Source of the DNA: a virus
IMG/VR virus record: IMGVR_UViG_3300031964_000041
Location: 1-45,348 of that record
Reading direction: 5' to 3' (one strand)
DNA: 45,348 nucleotides
A program made the position numbers and the translations under genes. Numbering within the stretch: position 1 is the stretch's first letter; every line of letters begins with the position of its first letter. Below are positions 16,384 to 23,575 of the stretch, piece after piece. The notes beneath the pieces are model-generated. The model was not told the DNA's origin, did not search any database, and saw nothing but the letters and a program-made list of their open reading frames with translations.

Positions 16384-17553
16384 TTACGTTTGCGCGGCTT
16401 CCAACATGCCGATGTCAGCTCTGTGGCGCTCGATTTCACCGAATTCACGGTGCAGCACAATCAGGCGCATATCCCGGCCGGCGCGATAGCCTTGGCCTGC
16501 GTGCCATGCATCACGAGCCGCAAGCGTGCGGAAATATTCGACTGTGCAGCCCCGGTACTCTTTGATGTCCTGGTGGTGGACGTGCCCCACAAACCACATG
16601 CGATGTTTCGTCGCGCCCCAAAGCTCAGGAACATCGGCCGCCATAATGGCCGGCATGTCAGGGCCTTTGAGCGTGTCGCCGTGCGTGGAGCCGATCAGAT
16701 TCTTGTCGAACTGGAAATACCATGCGACGGCGGGCGACAGGTCGACTTCAATGCGCGGTTCGTCATGGAAGTAGCACGAAACCATCAGGGCCAGCGCGTA
16801 AGCGGAGTGGCCGTCGTGATTGCCACGGTTGATGCGCAGAATCACGCGCTTGTGCTTCTCGAGCAAGCGGCGCATGCAATGAAGCATCGCCCGAAGCCCG
16901 ACTTGCTGAACCTTCGCCCATCTTCCATCCACATCGAGACGGTGGCCCGACTGGCTTTCGTTGTTCTGATTGTCGGCATGAAACATGTCGCCGAGGTTCA
17001 GGAGCAGAGCAGTTTCGGCCGCCGGCGCGGTTGCTACCAGGCGATCGACTGCGGCGCACATCAGGCGCTCGGCAATCTTGAGGTCAAAATCCTCGCCGGC
17101 TTCCGCCCACCACGCATGAAGTCCGACGTGTGGGTCGCCTTGCGGGTACACGCACATCAGATCGGACAGCACATGCTCGGGCGGCGCAGTGATCGGCGCC
17201 AGGCCTTTGATGCTTTCTGACAGCGATTCCGCAAATTCCTTGAGGATGGCCTCGGCGCGATCGTGGTCGACCTGACTCTTCACCCACTGGTTACGCGGCT
17301 TGCCGTCCTTATCGTAGAACGTCGAGACACCCTTGACGCGGAACCCGTCCGGCACGATGTGCGTCATGTCGTGCGACGGCGAATATCCCATCTTCGCCGC
17401 ACGCCTCGCCAGTCCTTGAATAGCCCGGTTGACGTTGCTCTTATTCAACCCGAGATGCGGTGCTGCGGCCGTCCCGCTGCCATATTGCTCGATGGCATCG
17501 ATTATCGAAATCTCGCGCTCGGTCGCCCACTGTCGCAGATTCGGATCGACCAT
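16384..17553 (-). CDS. Calcineurin-like metallophosphoesterase with N-terminal helix-turn-helix
   Basis: A 389-residue protein. The first 60 residues (TEREISIIDAIEQYGSG, HLGLNKSNVNRAIQGL) form a helix-turn-helix. The phosphoesterase core has GDPH (139-142), NLGDMFH (186-192), GNHD (244-247), HGD (291-293) and GHVHH (323-327), the full set of metal ligands. Phage members of this superfamily may act on nucleotides, RNA or phosphoproteins; the substrate cannot be told from sequence. It is the longest gene of the stretch between the late regulator and terminase. Confidence 0.85.
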   Translation of the reverse strand: MVDPNLRQWATEREISIIDAIEQYGSGTAAAPHLGLNKSNVNRAIQGLARRAAKMGYSPSHDMTHIVPDGFRVKGVSTFYDKDGKPRNQWVKSQVDHDRAEAILKEFAESLSESIKGLAPITAPPEHVLSDLMCVYPQGDPHVGLHAWWAEAGEDFDLKIAERLMCAAVDRLVATAPAAETALLLNLGDMFHADNQNNESQSGHRLDVDGRWAKVQQVGLRAMLHCMRRLLEKHKRVILRINRGNHDGHSAYALALMVSCYFHDEPRIEVDLSPAVAWYFQFDKNLIGSTHGDTLKGPDMPAIMAADVPELWGATKHRMWFVGHVHHQDIKEYRGCTVEYFRTLAARDAWHAGQGYRAGRDMRLIVLHREFGEIERHRADIGMLEAAQT

Positions 17554-17766
17554 TTATGAGCTCAGGTGCGCGGCAAATTCCCCGCAATACAACGTCATCT
17601 CGACGGTTGGATAGTGATGCTCGATAAACCCGGTTGCGCCATCGTAGACGGGCGTTGGCGGGTAACGGCGACATTCGGTGAGCTCGCGCTCGTGGTGCAT
17701 GTGGCGGCAGTTTTTGCAAGTGTCCGTGCGCTCTTGCGCGGGCTTTTGCTTGCGTGTCGTCGCCAT
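17554..17766 (-). CDS. Small Cys-rich phage protein, 70 residues
   Basis: Starts MATTRKQKPAQERTDTCKNC. The motif CKNCRHMHHERELTECRRYPP and the later LYCGEF give four Cys and several His, suggesting a zinc site as in the small DUF-type Cys proteins common in phage early regions. The stop lies directly against the phosphoesterase start. The frame is open a further 62 codons upstream, but that part is Arg-rich and not protein-like, so the internal ATG is preferred. Confidence 0.65.
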   Translation of the reverse strand: MATTRKQKPAQERTDTCKNCRHMHHERELTECRRYPPTPVYDGATGFIEHHYPTVEMTLYCGEFAAHLSS

Positions 17767-18161
17767 GCGTGTCTGCCGGTTGATGAAGAGAGAATCCACA
17801 AGCGAATGGTTCCGCGCGCTCTTGATCTGCGCGGTCGCTTTCCCGTGGCGGCGCAACCTATTGAGCCACATCACATGCGGCAATGTCCTCGACCCTGCAT
17901 ACTGGCGCCAGCTTGGGACATCAAAGGTTCGGTTGCGGCTGTCAACTCTCAAGCAAGCCGCCTGGATGTGCTCTACGCGGCGATCCCGCGCGGTGCAGAT
18001 TGCTTGAAAGTCCTCGTTTCGTGAGGAACCGGCTGCGCTTTGAGCTTATATGTTGGCGCAACACCCTAGCCAGAAACCTCTTGGGCGGGGCGGCTTCACC
18101 CCTTTGCTCTCTGGCTGCTGCCATCTACCTAACCTGGGCATGCCAGGTTCGTTGCCGGCGA
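17767..18161. other. 395-base stretch without a convincing gene
   Basis: Only an Arg/Ala-rich 60-codon frame on the minus strand (17942-18124) and longer Arg/Ser/Cys-rich frames on the plus strand are open here, none with protein-like composition. The stretch contains a structured element at 18068-18116 and an imperfect stem AACCTGGCA / TGCCCAGGTT near 18130-18150. Confidence 0.5.
18068..18116. other. Stable nested stem-loop, possible structured RNA
   Basis: AGCCAGA at 18068-18074 pairs with TCTGGCT at 18110-18116, enclosing a second stem GGGG (18087-18090) with CCCC (18099-18102). The strand transcribed is unknown; surrounding genes are on the minus strand. Confidence 0.35.
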
Positions 18162-18329
18162 TCAACTCGGCTTATATCGCTGTCCGGCATCTGCTTCCGG
18201 TATGTTCTGTGTGCGCACGGCAATCTCTGCAACGAAATCACGCTCGCCATCCGCGTCATACTCAAACGGGATCACGCTCGGGAGCCGACTCCAGCCGTAG
18301 ACTGGCTCGTCCTGGCTGGCGGTCTGCAT
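18162..18329 (-). CDS. Small acidic protein, 55 residues
   Basis: Starts MQTASQDEPVYGWSRLPSVI and ends AGQRYKPS. Its ATG shares one base with the stop of the 81-residue gene upstream (TGATG), and the composition is protein-like (PFEYDADGERDFVAEI). Acidic residues dominate. No family recognised; being close to the late control region, it is probably expressed with the first late or delayed-early transcripts. Confidence 0.65.
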   Translation of the reverse strand: MQTASQDEPVYGWSRLPSVIPFEYDADGERDFVAEIAVRTQNIPEADAGQRYKPS

Positions 18330-18574
18330 CAATGCCTCACGCCAAACAGCGAATCCACGGTATCGAAATGGTCAATCTGCGCCTCGAAATACGCCTGCAG
18401 CACGTCGCGAAGGCAGTCGCTCGGCACGAACGGCATCTCGATCAGGCCAGCGTCGGCGGCCAGTGCGAGGCATGCATACATCCAAACGCTGAGCTTGACC
18501 GGATCGAGACAGGCGGGGCGCGATGGGATGCCCCAGAATGAGAGCGCCAGGTCTAGCGGGTGCGTGCTCATCAT
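18329..18574 (-). CDS. Unknown protein, 81 residues
   Basis: Starts MMSTHPLDLALSFWGIPSRP; the second ATG is equally possible. A helical protein with LSVWMYACLALAADAGLIE in the middle and ending HFDTVDSLFGVRH. It is the first gene after the late control region. The 1-base overlap with the next gene supports the annotation. I do not recognise the family. Confidence 0.6.
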   Translation of the reverse strand: MMSTHPLDLALSFWGIPSRPACLDPVKLSVWMYACLALAADAGLIEMPFVPSDCLRDVLQAYFEAQIDHFDTVDSLFGVRH

Positions 18575-18595
18575 GTGGCGTATCCAGAACGAACG

Positions 18596-18622
18596 AAGCC
18601 CCGAGGCGAACCTGCGGGGCTT
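18596..18622 (-). terminator. Hairpin in the leader of the first late gene, possible tR'-like terminator
   Basis: AAGCCCC (18596-18602) pairs with GGGGCTT (18616-18622), with an inner AGG-CGAA-CCT stem. The T run on the minus strand is weak (CTTCGTT), so termination may be inefficient or factor-dependent. Confidence 0.45.
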
Positions 18623-18669
18623 GATCTACTTCACGTTACGGGATCGTGCATCCGCCCTATCTTGCGGTC

Positions 18670-18730
18670 GATTTGGTATAGGTGCGTCTCGCGATGACTC
18701 CAGAGACAGCAATTCAGCCTATACCAAATC
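18670..18730. repeat. Perfect 13-bp inverted repeat in the late control region
   Basis: GATTTGGTATAGG at 18670-18682 and CCTATACCAAATC at 18718-18730 are exact reverse complements, 35 bases apart. They lie in the gap between the candidate late regulator and the first downstream gene, where lambdoid phages place the late promoter. Possible paired operator half-sites or a long hairpin. Confidence 0.7.
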
Positions 18731-18761
18731 ATACGATTTACAGGGCAAAGTGTGAACAACT

Positions 18762-18790
18762 AAAATGTGAACTCCACAGGTTCACATTTT
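18762..18790 (-). terminator. Bidirectional-type terminator after the late regulator gene
   Basis: AAAATGTGAAC and GTTCACATTTT are perfect 11-bp inverted repeats around a 7-base loop; the stem overlaps the gene's stop codon. T4 lies on either side, so it could act in both directions. Confidence 0.7.
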
Positions 18791-19201
18791 CTCGACCTCG
18801 CACACTTCGAACGGATTGTCTGCATCGGCGTAGATTGCCTTTCGATATGCCCGCCATGCCAGCGCACGGAACTCGCGCATCTCCCGATACCAGAACGATG
18901 TGCTAACGCCCATCTGCTCGGCAACGATTTTGATGTTGCGCACGCGATGGATGTAATAGAGATAGAAAATCATCTTGGCGCGGGACTCTTCCTGCATCAG
19001 CACGGACAGATTGAAAAAGCTCTTGTCCGATGACAGGATCGCATCCGGCACCTCGCGCACCGGGCTTGGTTGCAGCCGCGCCAGGATGTTTGGCGGGACC
19101 GGCGGCGCAAAGAGTCGGCGCGAATAATGCCAATCAGCCCAATCCATGCAAAACAAATGAAGCATCTGGTTCTCATCAACCGTTTTTTCTGCGCTATCCA
19201 T
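18782..19201 (-). CDS. Candidate late-gene regulator (position of lambda Q)
   Basis: A 139-residue protein from the ATG at 19201, which has GGAG 8 bases upstream. The N-terminus contains LFCMDWADWHYSRRLFAPPVPPN. The C-terminal half has a helix-turn-helix NIKIVAEQMGVSTSFWYREMREF (about 98-120). It is the last gene of the long early transcript and is followed by a terminator, a 13-bp inverted repeat and then the late-direction genes, the place of Q or ArpU-like activators. Direct homology to those families is not evident to me; the role is inferred from fold and position. Confidence 0.55.
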   Translation of the reverse strand: MDSAEKTVDENQMLHLFCMDWADWHYSRRLFAPPVPPNILARLQPSPVREVPDAILSSDKSFFNLSVLMQEESRAKMIFYLYYIHRVRNIKIVAEQMGVSTSFWYREMREFRALAWRAYRKAIYADADNPFEVCEVEKM

Positions 19202-19243
19202 TCCACACTCCAAATGTTAAAATTGGGGTGCTTATCAATTTTC

Positions 19244-19270
19244 GGCCGCCTCTTTGTGCGGCCTTTTTTT
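19244..19270 (+). terminator. Intrinsic terminator reading on the plus strand, against local genes
   Basis: GGCCGC-CTCTTTGT-GCGGCC is followed by seven T on the plus strand. It would stop antisense transcription entering the early operon. On the minus strand no T run follows. Confidence 0.6.
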
Positions 19271-19515
19271 CACTTTTCTGCGTACTTCTCACATCGCCTG
19301 CTTTTGTAATCCTCGATCCAAGCCTTCTTGCGGTCCAACAAACAGGTCATAAAGCAAACATTCACTACCCGTTGCTCCACGTAACTGACGCACCCAACAC
19401 ACGTCCGCAATCTCGCATTCAATTCCTCCATCTGCCGGCGGCTGGCGACGTCTTCTGCCGGTGCGCAGCGCTCCCATTGCCTTTGTCCGAAATCATCGCG
19501 GCGGTTGAAGGTCAT
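19270..19515 (-). CDS. Small Cys-containing protein, 81 residues
   Basis: Starts MTFNRRDDFGQRQWERCAPA; the start overlaps the HAD gene stop as ATGA. Helical segment EELNARLRTCVGCVSYVEQRVV contains CVGC, and further Cys follow (CFMTC), so a metal site is possible. Ends RRCEKYAEK. Family unknown. Confidence 0.6.
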   Translation of the reverse strand: MTFNRRDDFGQRQWERCAPAEDVASRRQMEELNARLRTCVGCVSYVEQRVVNVCFMTCLLDRKKAWIEDYKSRRCEKYAEK

Positions 19516-20045
19516 GCGTCTTCCCACACCAAGGCTTTTCGCTGGTGGCCAGAGCCGCGTCCCTGGAGAATGTCGCGCAGCGCGCAGAAGTCTCGATATC
19601 CCAGGCCCTCCAGACCATCCGTTTGCACGAAGTGGCTTCGCTGCGATTCGAGCATGTCGCTGTTGTCGTCCACGATGGCGTAATGCTCGACCCCGGGATG
19701 TGCATCGAGCCACGCCTTTATCTCTGCGCCGCGCACGTCCGGCATGGATGGCGTCTTGTCGATGATGGGCAGGTCAAGGCCATTAGCGCATTCGTGCGGC
19801 GTGAACAAGACCCGCCATGCTGATGACAGGACGATTGAGCAATCCGTCTCTATGCATACCTGCCGAATCAGGAGTATTGCGACCGGATCGAATTTAGCCA
19901 TGCAGGCGGCATCGAAGCTATGCGGAAACCCATTTCCCTTGGGCGTTCCGCCAAACTCAGCAGGGCCGCCGTGAACCGTTACGGTGCGGTGGCTGTTCAA
20001 TACGCCGTCAATGTCAAGAAAGAGGATTTTCGTCGGCGCGCTCAT
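19512..20045 (-). CDS. HAD-superfamily hydrolase
   Basis: A 177-residue protein starting MSAPTKILFLDIDGVLNSHR. Motif I is DIDGVL with the nucleophile Asp11 and Asp13, motif II is the serine in VLSSAW (about residue 73), and motif IV is AIVDDN (about 122-127). Small HAD proteins of this type (HAD_18-like) are frequent in phage accessory operons and may dephosphorylate nucleotides or RNA ends. It overlaps neighbours on both sides by 4 bases. The substrate is not evident. Confidence 0.85.
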   Translation of the reverse strand: MSAPTKILFLDIDGVLNSHRTVTVHGGPAEFGGTPKGNGFPHSFDAACMAKFDPVAILLIRQVCIETDCSIVLSSAWRVLFTPHECANGLDLPIIDKTPSMPDVRGAEIKAWLDAHPGVEHYAIVDDNSDMLESQRSHFVQTDGLEGLGYRDFCALRDILQGRGSGHQRKALVWEDA

Positions 20046-20404
20046 TCCTCAATCTCCACCTGAAACGCGCCGATGTACTGGGCTGGAATCCCTCGGCCAT
20101 TCCAAACGTTGCCCGCCCTTCCCTCCACCTCGCTTTTGCTATCCCCGACTGCGCCAGCGATATAGGTGCACGATTCGGCGTCGCGGTAGAGGTTGACGAA
20201 GAACCTGCGCTTGCACGGTCTCATGCGCAGTTGGTCGGCGTCCTTGATCGAGCAGCAGCCGTTCTCGAACTGAATCATGATTTGTGATTCTTGAGTTGTT
20301 CCGACGAAATGAACGTCAGTCCACGTGTACCGGCCTTTCTCGTCGTAGAAATTGACTTGAATCGGCTCACCGCGCTTGGCTGCCTCAAGGTCGAATGGCT
20401 TCAT
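20042..20404 (-). CDS. Unknown beta-rich protein, 120 residues
   Basis: Starts MKPFDLEAAKRGEPIQVNFY. The opening resembles many small phage proteins that begin with KPFDLEAAKRGEP and have an SH3-like beta core (here QVNFYDEKGRYTWTDVHFVG), probably of unknown function throughout. It overlaps the HAD gene by 4 bases and the membrane protein gene upstream by 4. A cytosolic regulatory role is possible, unproven. Confidence 0.7.
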   Translation of the reverse strand: MKPFDLEAAKRGEPIQVNFYDEKGRYTWTDVHFVGTTQESQIMIQFENGCCSIKDADQLRMRPCKRRFFVNLYRDAESCTYIAGAVGDSKSEVEGRAGNVWNGRGIPAQYIGAFQVEIEE

Positions 20405-20643
20405 CGCTCTTCTCCTGTCACACCGAGAAACTCATAATTGATGCTGCCCACATCCCACATGTCGGCGTCGCGCGCGGGCTTGCATGCGGGCATGGGCGGC
20501 GGTTCCCGGCGAGTAGGCGGAAGCGCACGCGCTTTCGGTGTGCTCAAAGGGCGCCGCAATTTCAAAGTTGCGAACACGATGCAGGCGATCAGCGAAGACC
20601 CCCACCACCCGACGATGAAACCAAATAGGAATGGATGACTCAT
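20401..20643 (-). CDS. Single-pass membrane protein, 80 residues
   Basis: Starts MSHPFLFGFIVGWWGSSLIA, with one hydrophobic segment at about residues 4-26 followed by a basic, proline-rich cytoplasmic-looking part (LKLRRPLSTPKARALPPTRR). The frame is open 32 codons upstream but that part is Arg-rich shadow. It overlaps the next gene by 4 bases. Function unknown. Confidence 0.65.
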   Translation of the reverse strand: MSHPFLFGFIVGWWGSSLIACIVFATLKLRRPLSTPKARALPPTRREPPPMPACKPARDADMWDVGSINYEFLGVTGEER

Positions 20644-20644
20644 C

Positions 20645-20830
20645 TCAATGCTCGCAAAGGCTAGAATCGGCCGACGCGCCGCACGCCAAACACTGCCGAG
20701 CCTTGGTCGTGTCCGGATAGAACGCCATACACGCCTCATCGGCGCCAGTCGTCTGGAATCGCGGACTGGTGCGACTCAGGCAATCGTCGTTGAGGCGGTC
20801 GAAGTATTCGCAGTCACCGCAGGTTTTCAT
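20645..20830 (-). CDS. Small Cys-rich protein, 61 residues
   Basis: Starts MKTCGDCEYFDRLNDDCLSR and ends CLACGASADSSLCEH. CGDC, DDC, CLAC and a terminal CEH give at least six Cys and a likely zinc site. Proteins opening MKTCxxCxYF are frequent in phage genomes. Its stop lies one base before the membrane gene start and its start overlaps the upstream gene stop (ATGA). Confidence 0.65.
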   Translation of the reverse strand: MKTCGDCEYFDRLNDDCLSRTSPRFQTTGADEACMAFYPDTTKARQCLACGASADSSLCEH

Positions 20831-21063
20831 GCCGCCTCCACATATTCAAGCCATTGACGCTTGGTCCAGCGCAGCCAGTGCTTCGGGTGACCGAGCATCT
20901 CGTCGTATGAAGGCAGCCGGTTATAGGCCTTGGGCCACAGATGGTCCGTATCAATGAAGTGCATTTTGATGCGATAGGTCATGTCATTTCTTGCCATCAA
21001 GAAGAAGAAAAGGACGCCTACCGCGTATGCGGCGTACAAAATAATCTCGTTGAGAGTGCTCAT
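20827..21063 (-). CDS. Membrane-anchored protein, 78 residues
   Basis: Starts MSTLNEIILYAAYAVGVLFFF with one transmembrane segment at about 6-23, then a hydrophilic part rich in Trp and Tyr (HWLRWTKRQWLEYVE). Start and stop overlap both neighbours by 4 bases. Role unknown; it belongs to a run of small membrane proteins in this operon. Confidence 0.65.
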   Translation of the reverse strand: MSTLNEIILYAAYAVGVLFFFLMARNDMTYRIKMHFIDTDHLWPKAYNRLPSYDEMLGHPKHWLRWTKRQWLEYVEAA

Positions 21064-21230
21064 GGCAGGTCCTTAATCTGAGCGCCACCGGCCAGCACTC
21101 CGAACAGCGCCGCGAGCACGAAAATGATTGGAGCGGTCGCCCCGTCAGCGCCCTTCGTGGCGTAAGCGGCAGATCCAGCGGCCACAGCGGCCGCGAAGGT
21201 TATCGCGCCTTGGGTTATGGATTTGTTCAT
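21060..21230 (-). CDS. Small membrane protein, 56 residues
   Basis: Starts MNKSITQGAITFAAAVAAGS and ends GGAQIKDLP. Two hydrophobic stretches (about 8-24 and 32-50) joined by ATKGADGATAP suggest a helical hairpin in the inner membrane. Both ends overlap neighbours as ATGA, giving good support despite its size. Two short segments with little charge resemble small holins, but there is no endolysin beside it, so I make no lysis call. Confidence 0.65.
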   Translation of the reverse strand: MNKSITQGAITFAAAVAAGSAAYATKGADGATAPIIFVLAALFGVLAGGAQIKDLP

Positions 21231-21820
21231 GCCGCGCCCATCATTTCAAGCGCATGATTGCGCAGGCTTAGCGCTTCGTCTACCGTCGGCTTGCGCGACT
21301 CCGGATAGTCCATGCGCGATCCCTTTCGGAGATAGACCGTCGACCTCTCGGTGGTATCGCTGAACTGGACCAAACCGAGCAGTACCGGTCCCGCTGGCAC
21401 AACCAAGGTGTGAATGTCAGTCGTGCTGCACCAATAGCTGCTACCGGCTTCGTGCAACTCAAGCGCCGGCACTCCAAGACCGACTGCCCCGATGTCGATG
21501 AGGCTCCGATCTTCCGGCGAATACTGGAAGCGGTCATATCCGGCGCCGCTGGCCTCGCAAAACCGGGCGTGAATCAAGCGACCGGCAAGAACAGTGCTTT
21601 TGAACGCATACCGGTGCGTGTGCGGAGTCACAAGGTACGTGTTCGGCACTTGTCGGAACATGCGCGCCGTGTCGATGAAATACAGCTTCATGGTGAGCTT
21701 TGGCGAGCGGTGTAGGCACAGATAATCCATGCCGTCGACGTGATGATTGAGTACCGAGTGCTGCGCCGCCGCCTCGCAGTCGAGCTCGTCCAGCAGACGT
21801 ATGAAACTAGTCGAATTCAT
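21227..21820 (-). CDS. Unknown protein, 197 residues
   Basis: Starts MNSTSFIRLLDELDCEAAAQ with a strong GGAGG ribosome binding site 6 bases upstream, which decides the start. The body is beta-rich and His-rich (HSVLNHHVDGMDYLCLHRS, LVTPHTHRYAFKSTVLAGRLIH) and ends NHALEMMGAA. The pattern recalls cupin-like or 2OG-oxygenase barrels, in which His and acidic residues bind metal, but I cannot place it in a family. Overlaps the YbcO-like gene upstream and the membrane gene downstream. Confidence 0.7.
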   Translation of the reverse strand: MNSTSFIRLLDELDCEAAAQHSVLNHHVDGMDYLCLHRSPKLTMKLYFIDTARMFRQVPNTYLVTPHTHRYAFKSTVLAGRLIHARFCEASGAGYDRFQYSPEDRSLIDIGAVGLGVPALELHEAGSSYWCSTTDIHTLVVPAGPVLLGLVQFSDTTERSTVYLRKGSRMDYPESRKPTVDEALSLRNHALEMMGAA

Positions 21821-22284
21821 GTCGCCTCCAATTCTGGTTGTGCCATCCCCATCTTCGCCGCCCGTCGCGGCTCCCATATCTCAAACGCCCGATCCCACGC
21901 CACAAACTTTTCCTCTTGATCCGCACCGCTCTGGTCGATGAAAACGTGGCATGTCGCGCAGCCCGGAACCGTGTACCGATGTTCTGCGGTAATGCCCATT
22001 CCTTTGCCGTGGCGGCCTTGATTCGAATGACAATCAACCACCGTGCGCCAGTCGCCGCAGCACACGCCCTCGATGCGTAGATAGCAGGGCTCGCCTTTGC
22101 ACGCGGCAATGTATTTGGCATCCAGCCCAACTACCGAACGCCGACGCTTGCGCGAGCGCTTCATCCCGCTGCGCACCACTTCGCCGCTATGCGGATTGAG
22201 CGAGCGCGCTGGCTGGCGCTTGAAGCCGGTGCGGGTGAGCTGCGAGGTGCCGCGATTCATTGGGGTTTTGCGGGTGAGGGTCAT
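21817..22284 (-). CDS. YbcO-like (DUF1364) HNH-type nuclease
   Basis: A 155-residue protein starting MTLTRKTPMNRGTSQLTRTG. A basic N-terminus is followed by CYLRIEGVCCGDWRTVVDCH, then ITAEHRYTVPGCATCHVFID: two Cys pairs and two His in the order of DUF1364 proteins such as YbcO. Those proteins are HNH-like nucleases or structure-specific DNA-binding proteins of lambdoid nin regions. The nin-like position, downstream of replication genes, agrees. Start by the usual basic N-terminus of the family. Confidence 0.8.
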   Translation of the reverse strand: MTLTRKTPMNRGTSQLTRTGFKRQPARSLNPHSGEVVRSGMKRSRKRRRSVVGLDAKYIAACKGEPCYLRIEGVCCGDWRTVVDCHSNQGRHGKGMGITAEHRYTVPGCATCHVFIDQSGADQEEKFVAWDRAFEIWEPRRAAKMGMAQPELEAT

Positions 22285-22484
22285 AGCTTCGCCGCCGCGC
22301 GCACAATCGCCAGCTCGCAATCCGCTTGCGTCCTGAACCACTCAGCCTTCAGGAGTTCGGCGGCTGCTTCCATCCCGGCCTTGTAGCCGTGGGCGTACAG
22401 CATGAACTGGACATGCTCAGTCGCCGGTCCTTCAGCGATACGCTCGGCATTAAACTGATCGAGAAACTTTTTCTTGAGATTCAC
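22281..22484 (-). CDS. Small helical protein, 67 residues, GTG start
   Basis: Starts with GTG as (V)NLKKKFLDQFNAERIAEG, with GGGAGG upstream, and overlaps the membrane gene stop as GTGA. Predominantly helical (HVQFMLYAHGYKAGMEAAAELL). Overlaps the YbcO-like gene start. No family recognised. Confidence 0.65.
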   Translation of the reverse strand: MNLKKKFLDQFNAERIAEGPATEHVQFMLYAHGYKAGMEAAAELLKAEWFRTQADCELAIVRAAAKL

Positions 22485-22648
22485 GGCATAACCTCCCAAA
22501 CCCACCGAATGACACCAGCCACAGTCAAGATCAGCCCGACCAAAAATAACCCCAGTTGCATGTGAGCGCGCCAATCCCATTTGCTGAATCGGACTATTTC
22601 GGCCCATATCCACCAGGCGACGAAAAAGGAGAGGCCGGTTGCGGTCAT
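22481..22648 (-). CDS. Small membrane protein, 55 residues, two segments
   Basis: Starts MTATGLSFFVAWWIWAEIVR and ends VWEVMP. Two hydrophobic segments (about 4-19 and 31-49) flank SKWDWRAHMQ. Start and stop overlap neighbouring genes (ATGA upstream, GTGA downstream), which supports it well. Inner-membrane hairpin of unknown function. Confidence 0.65.
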   Translation of the reverse strand: MTATGLSFFVAWWIWAEIVRFSKWDWRAHMQLGLFLVGLILTVAGVIRWVWEVMP

Positions 22649-22992
22649 GGAATCACCTTATGTTCAGCTCTTGCGTTGGCAGACAGAGACCTCCACGCCT
22701 CGATCTTTGCCTGTGCGGCTACCAATCTCCACCGAAGGGCCTCCTCTGCCTCTACGGCCTCTCTTAGGCCCTCTAGAATCGATATGTAGGACGGGTCTGC
22801 GTATGCTTCCCGCTCTTGGATCACCGCCGACTTGTGACCGGCCGATTCAGCGGCGCGCATCCCTAATGCCTTTTGGGTTTTACGGAATTGCTCCAGATAA
22901 ACCCGAGCGGCTTTGGCTTGCGCGTACTCTGGCGCCTTGTCCCGGATGAAGTCGAGACATTTGAAAATGTTGATTTCGCTTTCTTCGCTCAT
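22645..22992 (-). CDS. Conserved phage helical protein, 115 residues
   Basis: Starts MSEESEINIFKCLDFIRDKA. Nearly all helical, with AQAKAARVYLEQFRKTQKAL and EALRWRLVAAQAKIEAWRSL. Proteins with this pattern are common in beta- and gammaproteobacterial phages near recombination or replication genes, and have no firm function. Overlaps both neighbours by 4 bases. Cytosolic, likely DNA-metabolism accessory (inference). Confidence 0.7.
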   Translation of the reverse strand: MSEESEINIFKCLDFIRDKAPEYAQAKAARVYLEQFRKTQKALGMRAAESAGHKSAVIQEREAYADPSYISILEGLREAVEAEEALRWRLVAAQAKIEAWRSLSANARAEHKVIP

Positions 22993-23372
22993 GCAATCAC
23001 CCGATAGGCGACGATCGCCCAGCTATCGGACCGCCCATACTTCGCATCCGGCGCCCTCCAGTCCCACATCGACGGGAAATTGTCCGGCTTGGGCTCGGTG
23101 CCATTTGCAAATCGAACTTGGACGGGAGCGCCATCATCATTCACCGGACATTCCCCACCACTCCAAGGGATCCAGCCGTCGGCACTCTGCTCCGTCAGTC
23201 CACGCCAAGTTTGATTCTGATTACCAAGCGGCTCGCCATCCTGTTTATCGAACCACCGGCCATCCCACCAAACGCGCGACTCATAGATCCAGCCAGCATC
23301 GAAATTGGCCGCGTCGTACCAACCAGCACGAATAGGCTTTGATTCGGGCGGATACCACTCGGTTACGCTCAT
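22989..23372 (-). CDS. Tryptophan-rich paralogous-family protein, large member
   Basis: A 127-residue protein starting MSVTEWYPPESKPIRAGWYD. It shares the order W-x-P-x4-P-x3-G-Y, a W(D/V)G(R)W box and a WRGL box with the proteins at 25331-25585 and 25578-25811, so the three are paralogues. The family resembles DUF551-like small phage proteins, whose function is unknown. A longer C-terminal part follows here (MWDWRAPDAKYGRSDSWAIVAYRV). Start set by TGATG overlap with the gene upstream. Confidence 0.7.
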   Translation of the reverse strand: MSVTEWYPPESKPIRAGWYDAANFDAGWIYESRVWWDGRWFDKQDGEPLGNQNQTWRGLTEQSADGWIPWSGGECPVNDDGAPVQVRFANGTEPKPDNFPSMWDWRAPDAKYGRSDSWAIVAYRVIA

Positions 23373-23575
23373 CACAGCACCCCGGGATTATTTGCCACGA
23401 ACAACGCTGCCATCGCATCGCGCAACGCATCAGCCGCATCTTCGCCGCGCATGGCAGTGACCTCGGTGAGATATTGCTTGCGCTGGCTTAGCGGCCGGCT
23501 AATCAGGTCGCGCACCTCGCGGGCGAATGCGTCGGCGGCGGCGGTTTTGGGATTGAGGTTTTGGCGGGCGTTCAT
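23372..23575 (-). CDS. Small helical protein, 67 residues
   Basis: Starts MNARQNLNPKTAAADAFARE and is helical throughout (SQRKQYLTEVTAMRGEDAADAL). Its ATG overlaps the methyltransferase stop by 4 bases. Similar short proteins with a LISRPLSQRKxYL pattern occur in Burkholderia-type prophages. No function known. Confidence 0.65.
   Translation of the reverse strand: MNARQNLNPKTAAADAFAREVRDLISRPLSQRKQYLTEVTAMRGEDAADALRDAMAALFVANNPGVL

Noticed and set aside
17942-18124. 60-codon minus-strand frame
   Set aside because: Arg/Ala-rich without a fold-like pattern and lying over the stem-loop; kept only as part of the gene-free stretch.
17883-18755. 290-codon plus-strand frame through the late control region
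   Set aside because: Composition is Ser/Arg/Cys-rich, it covers two supported small genes on the other strand and crosses the inverted repeats.
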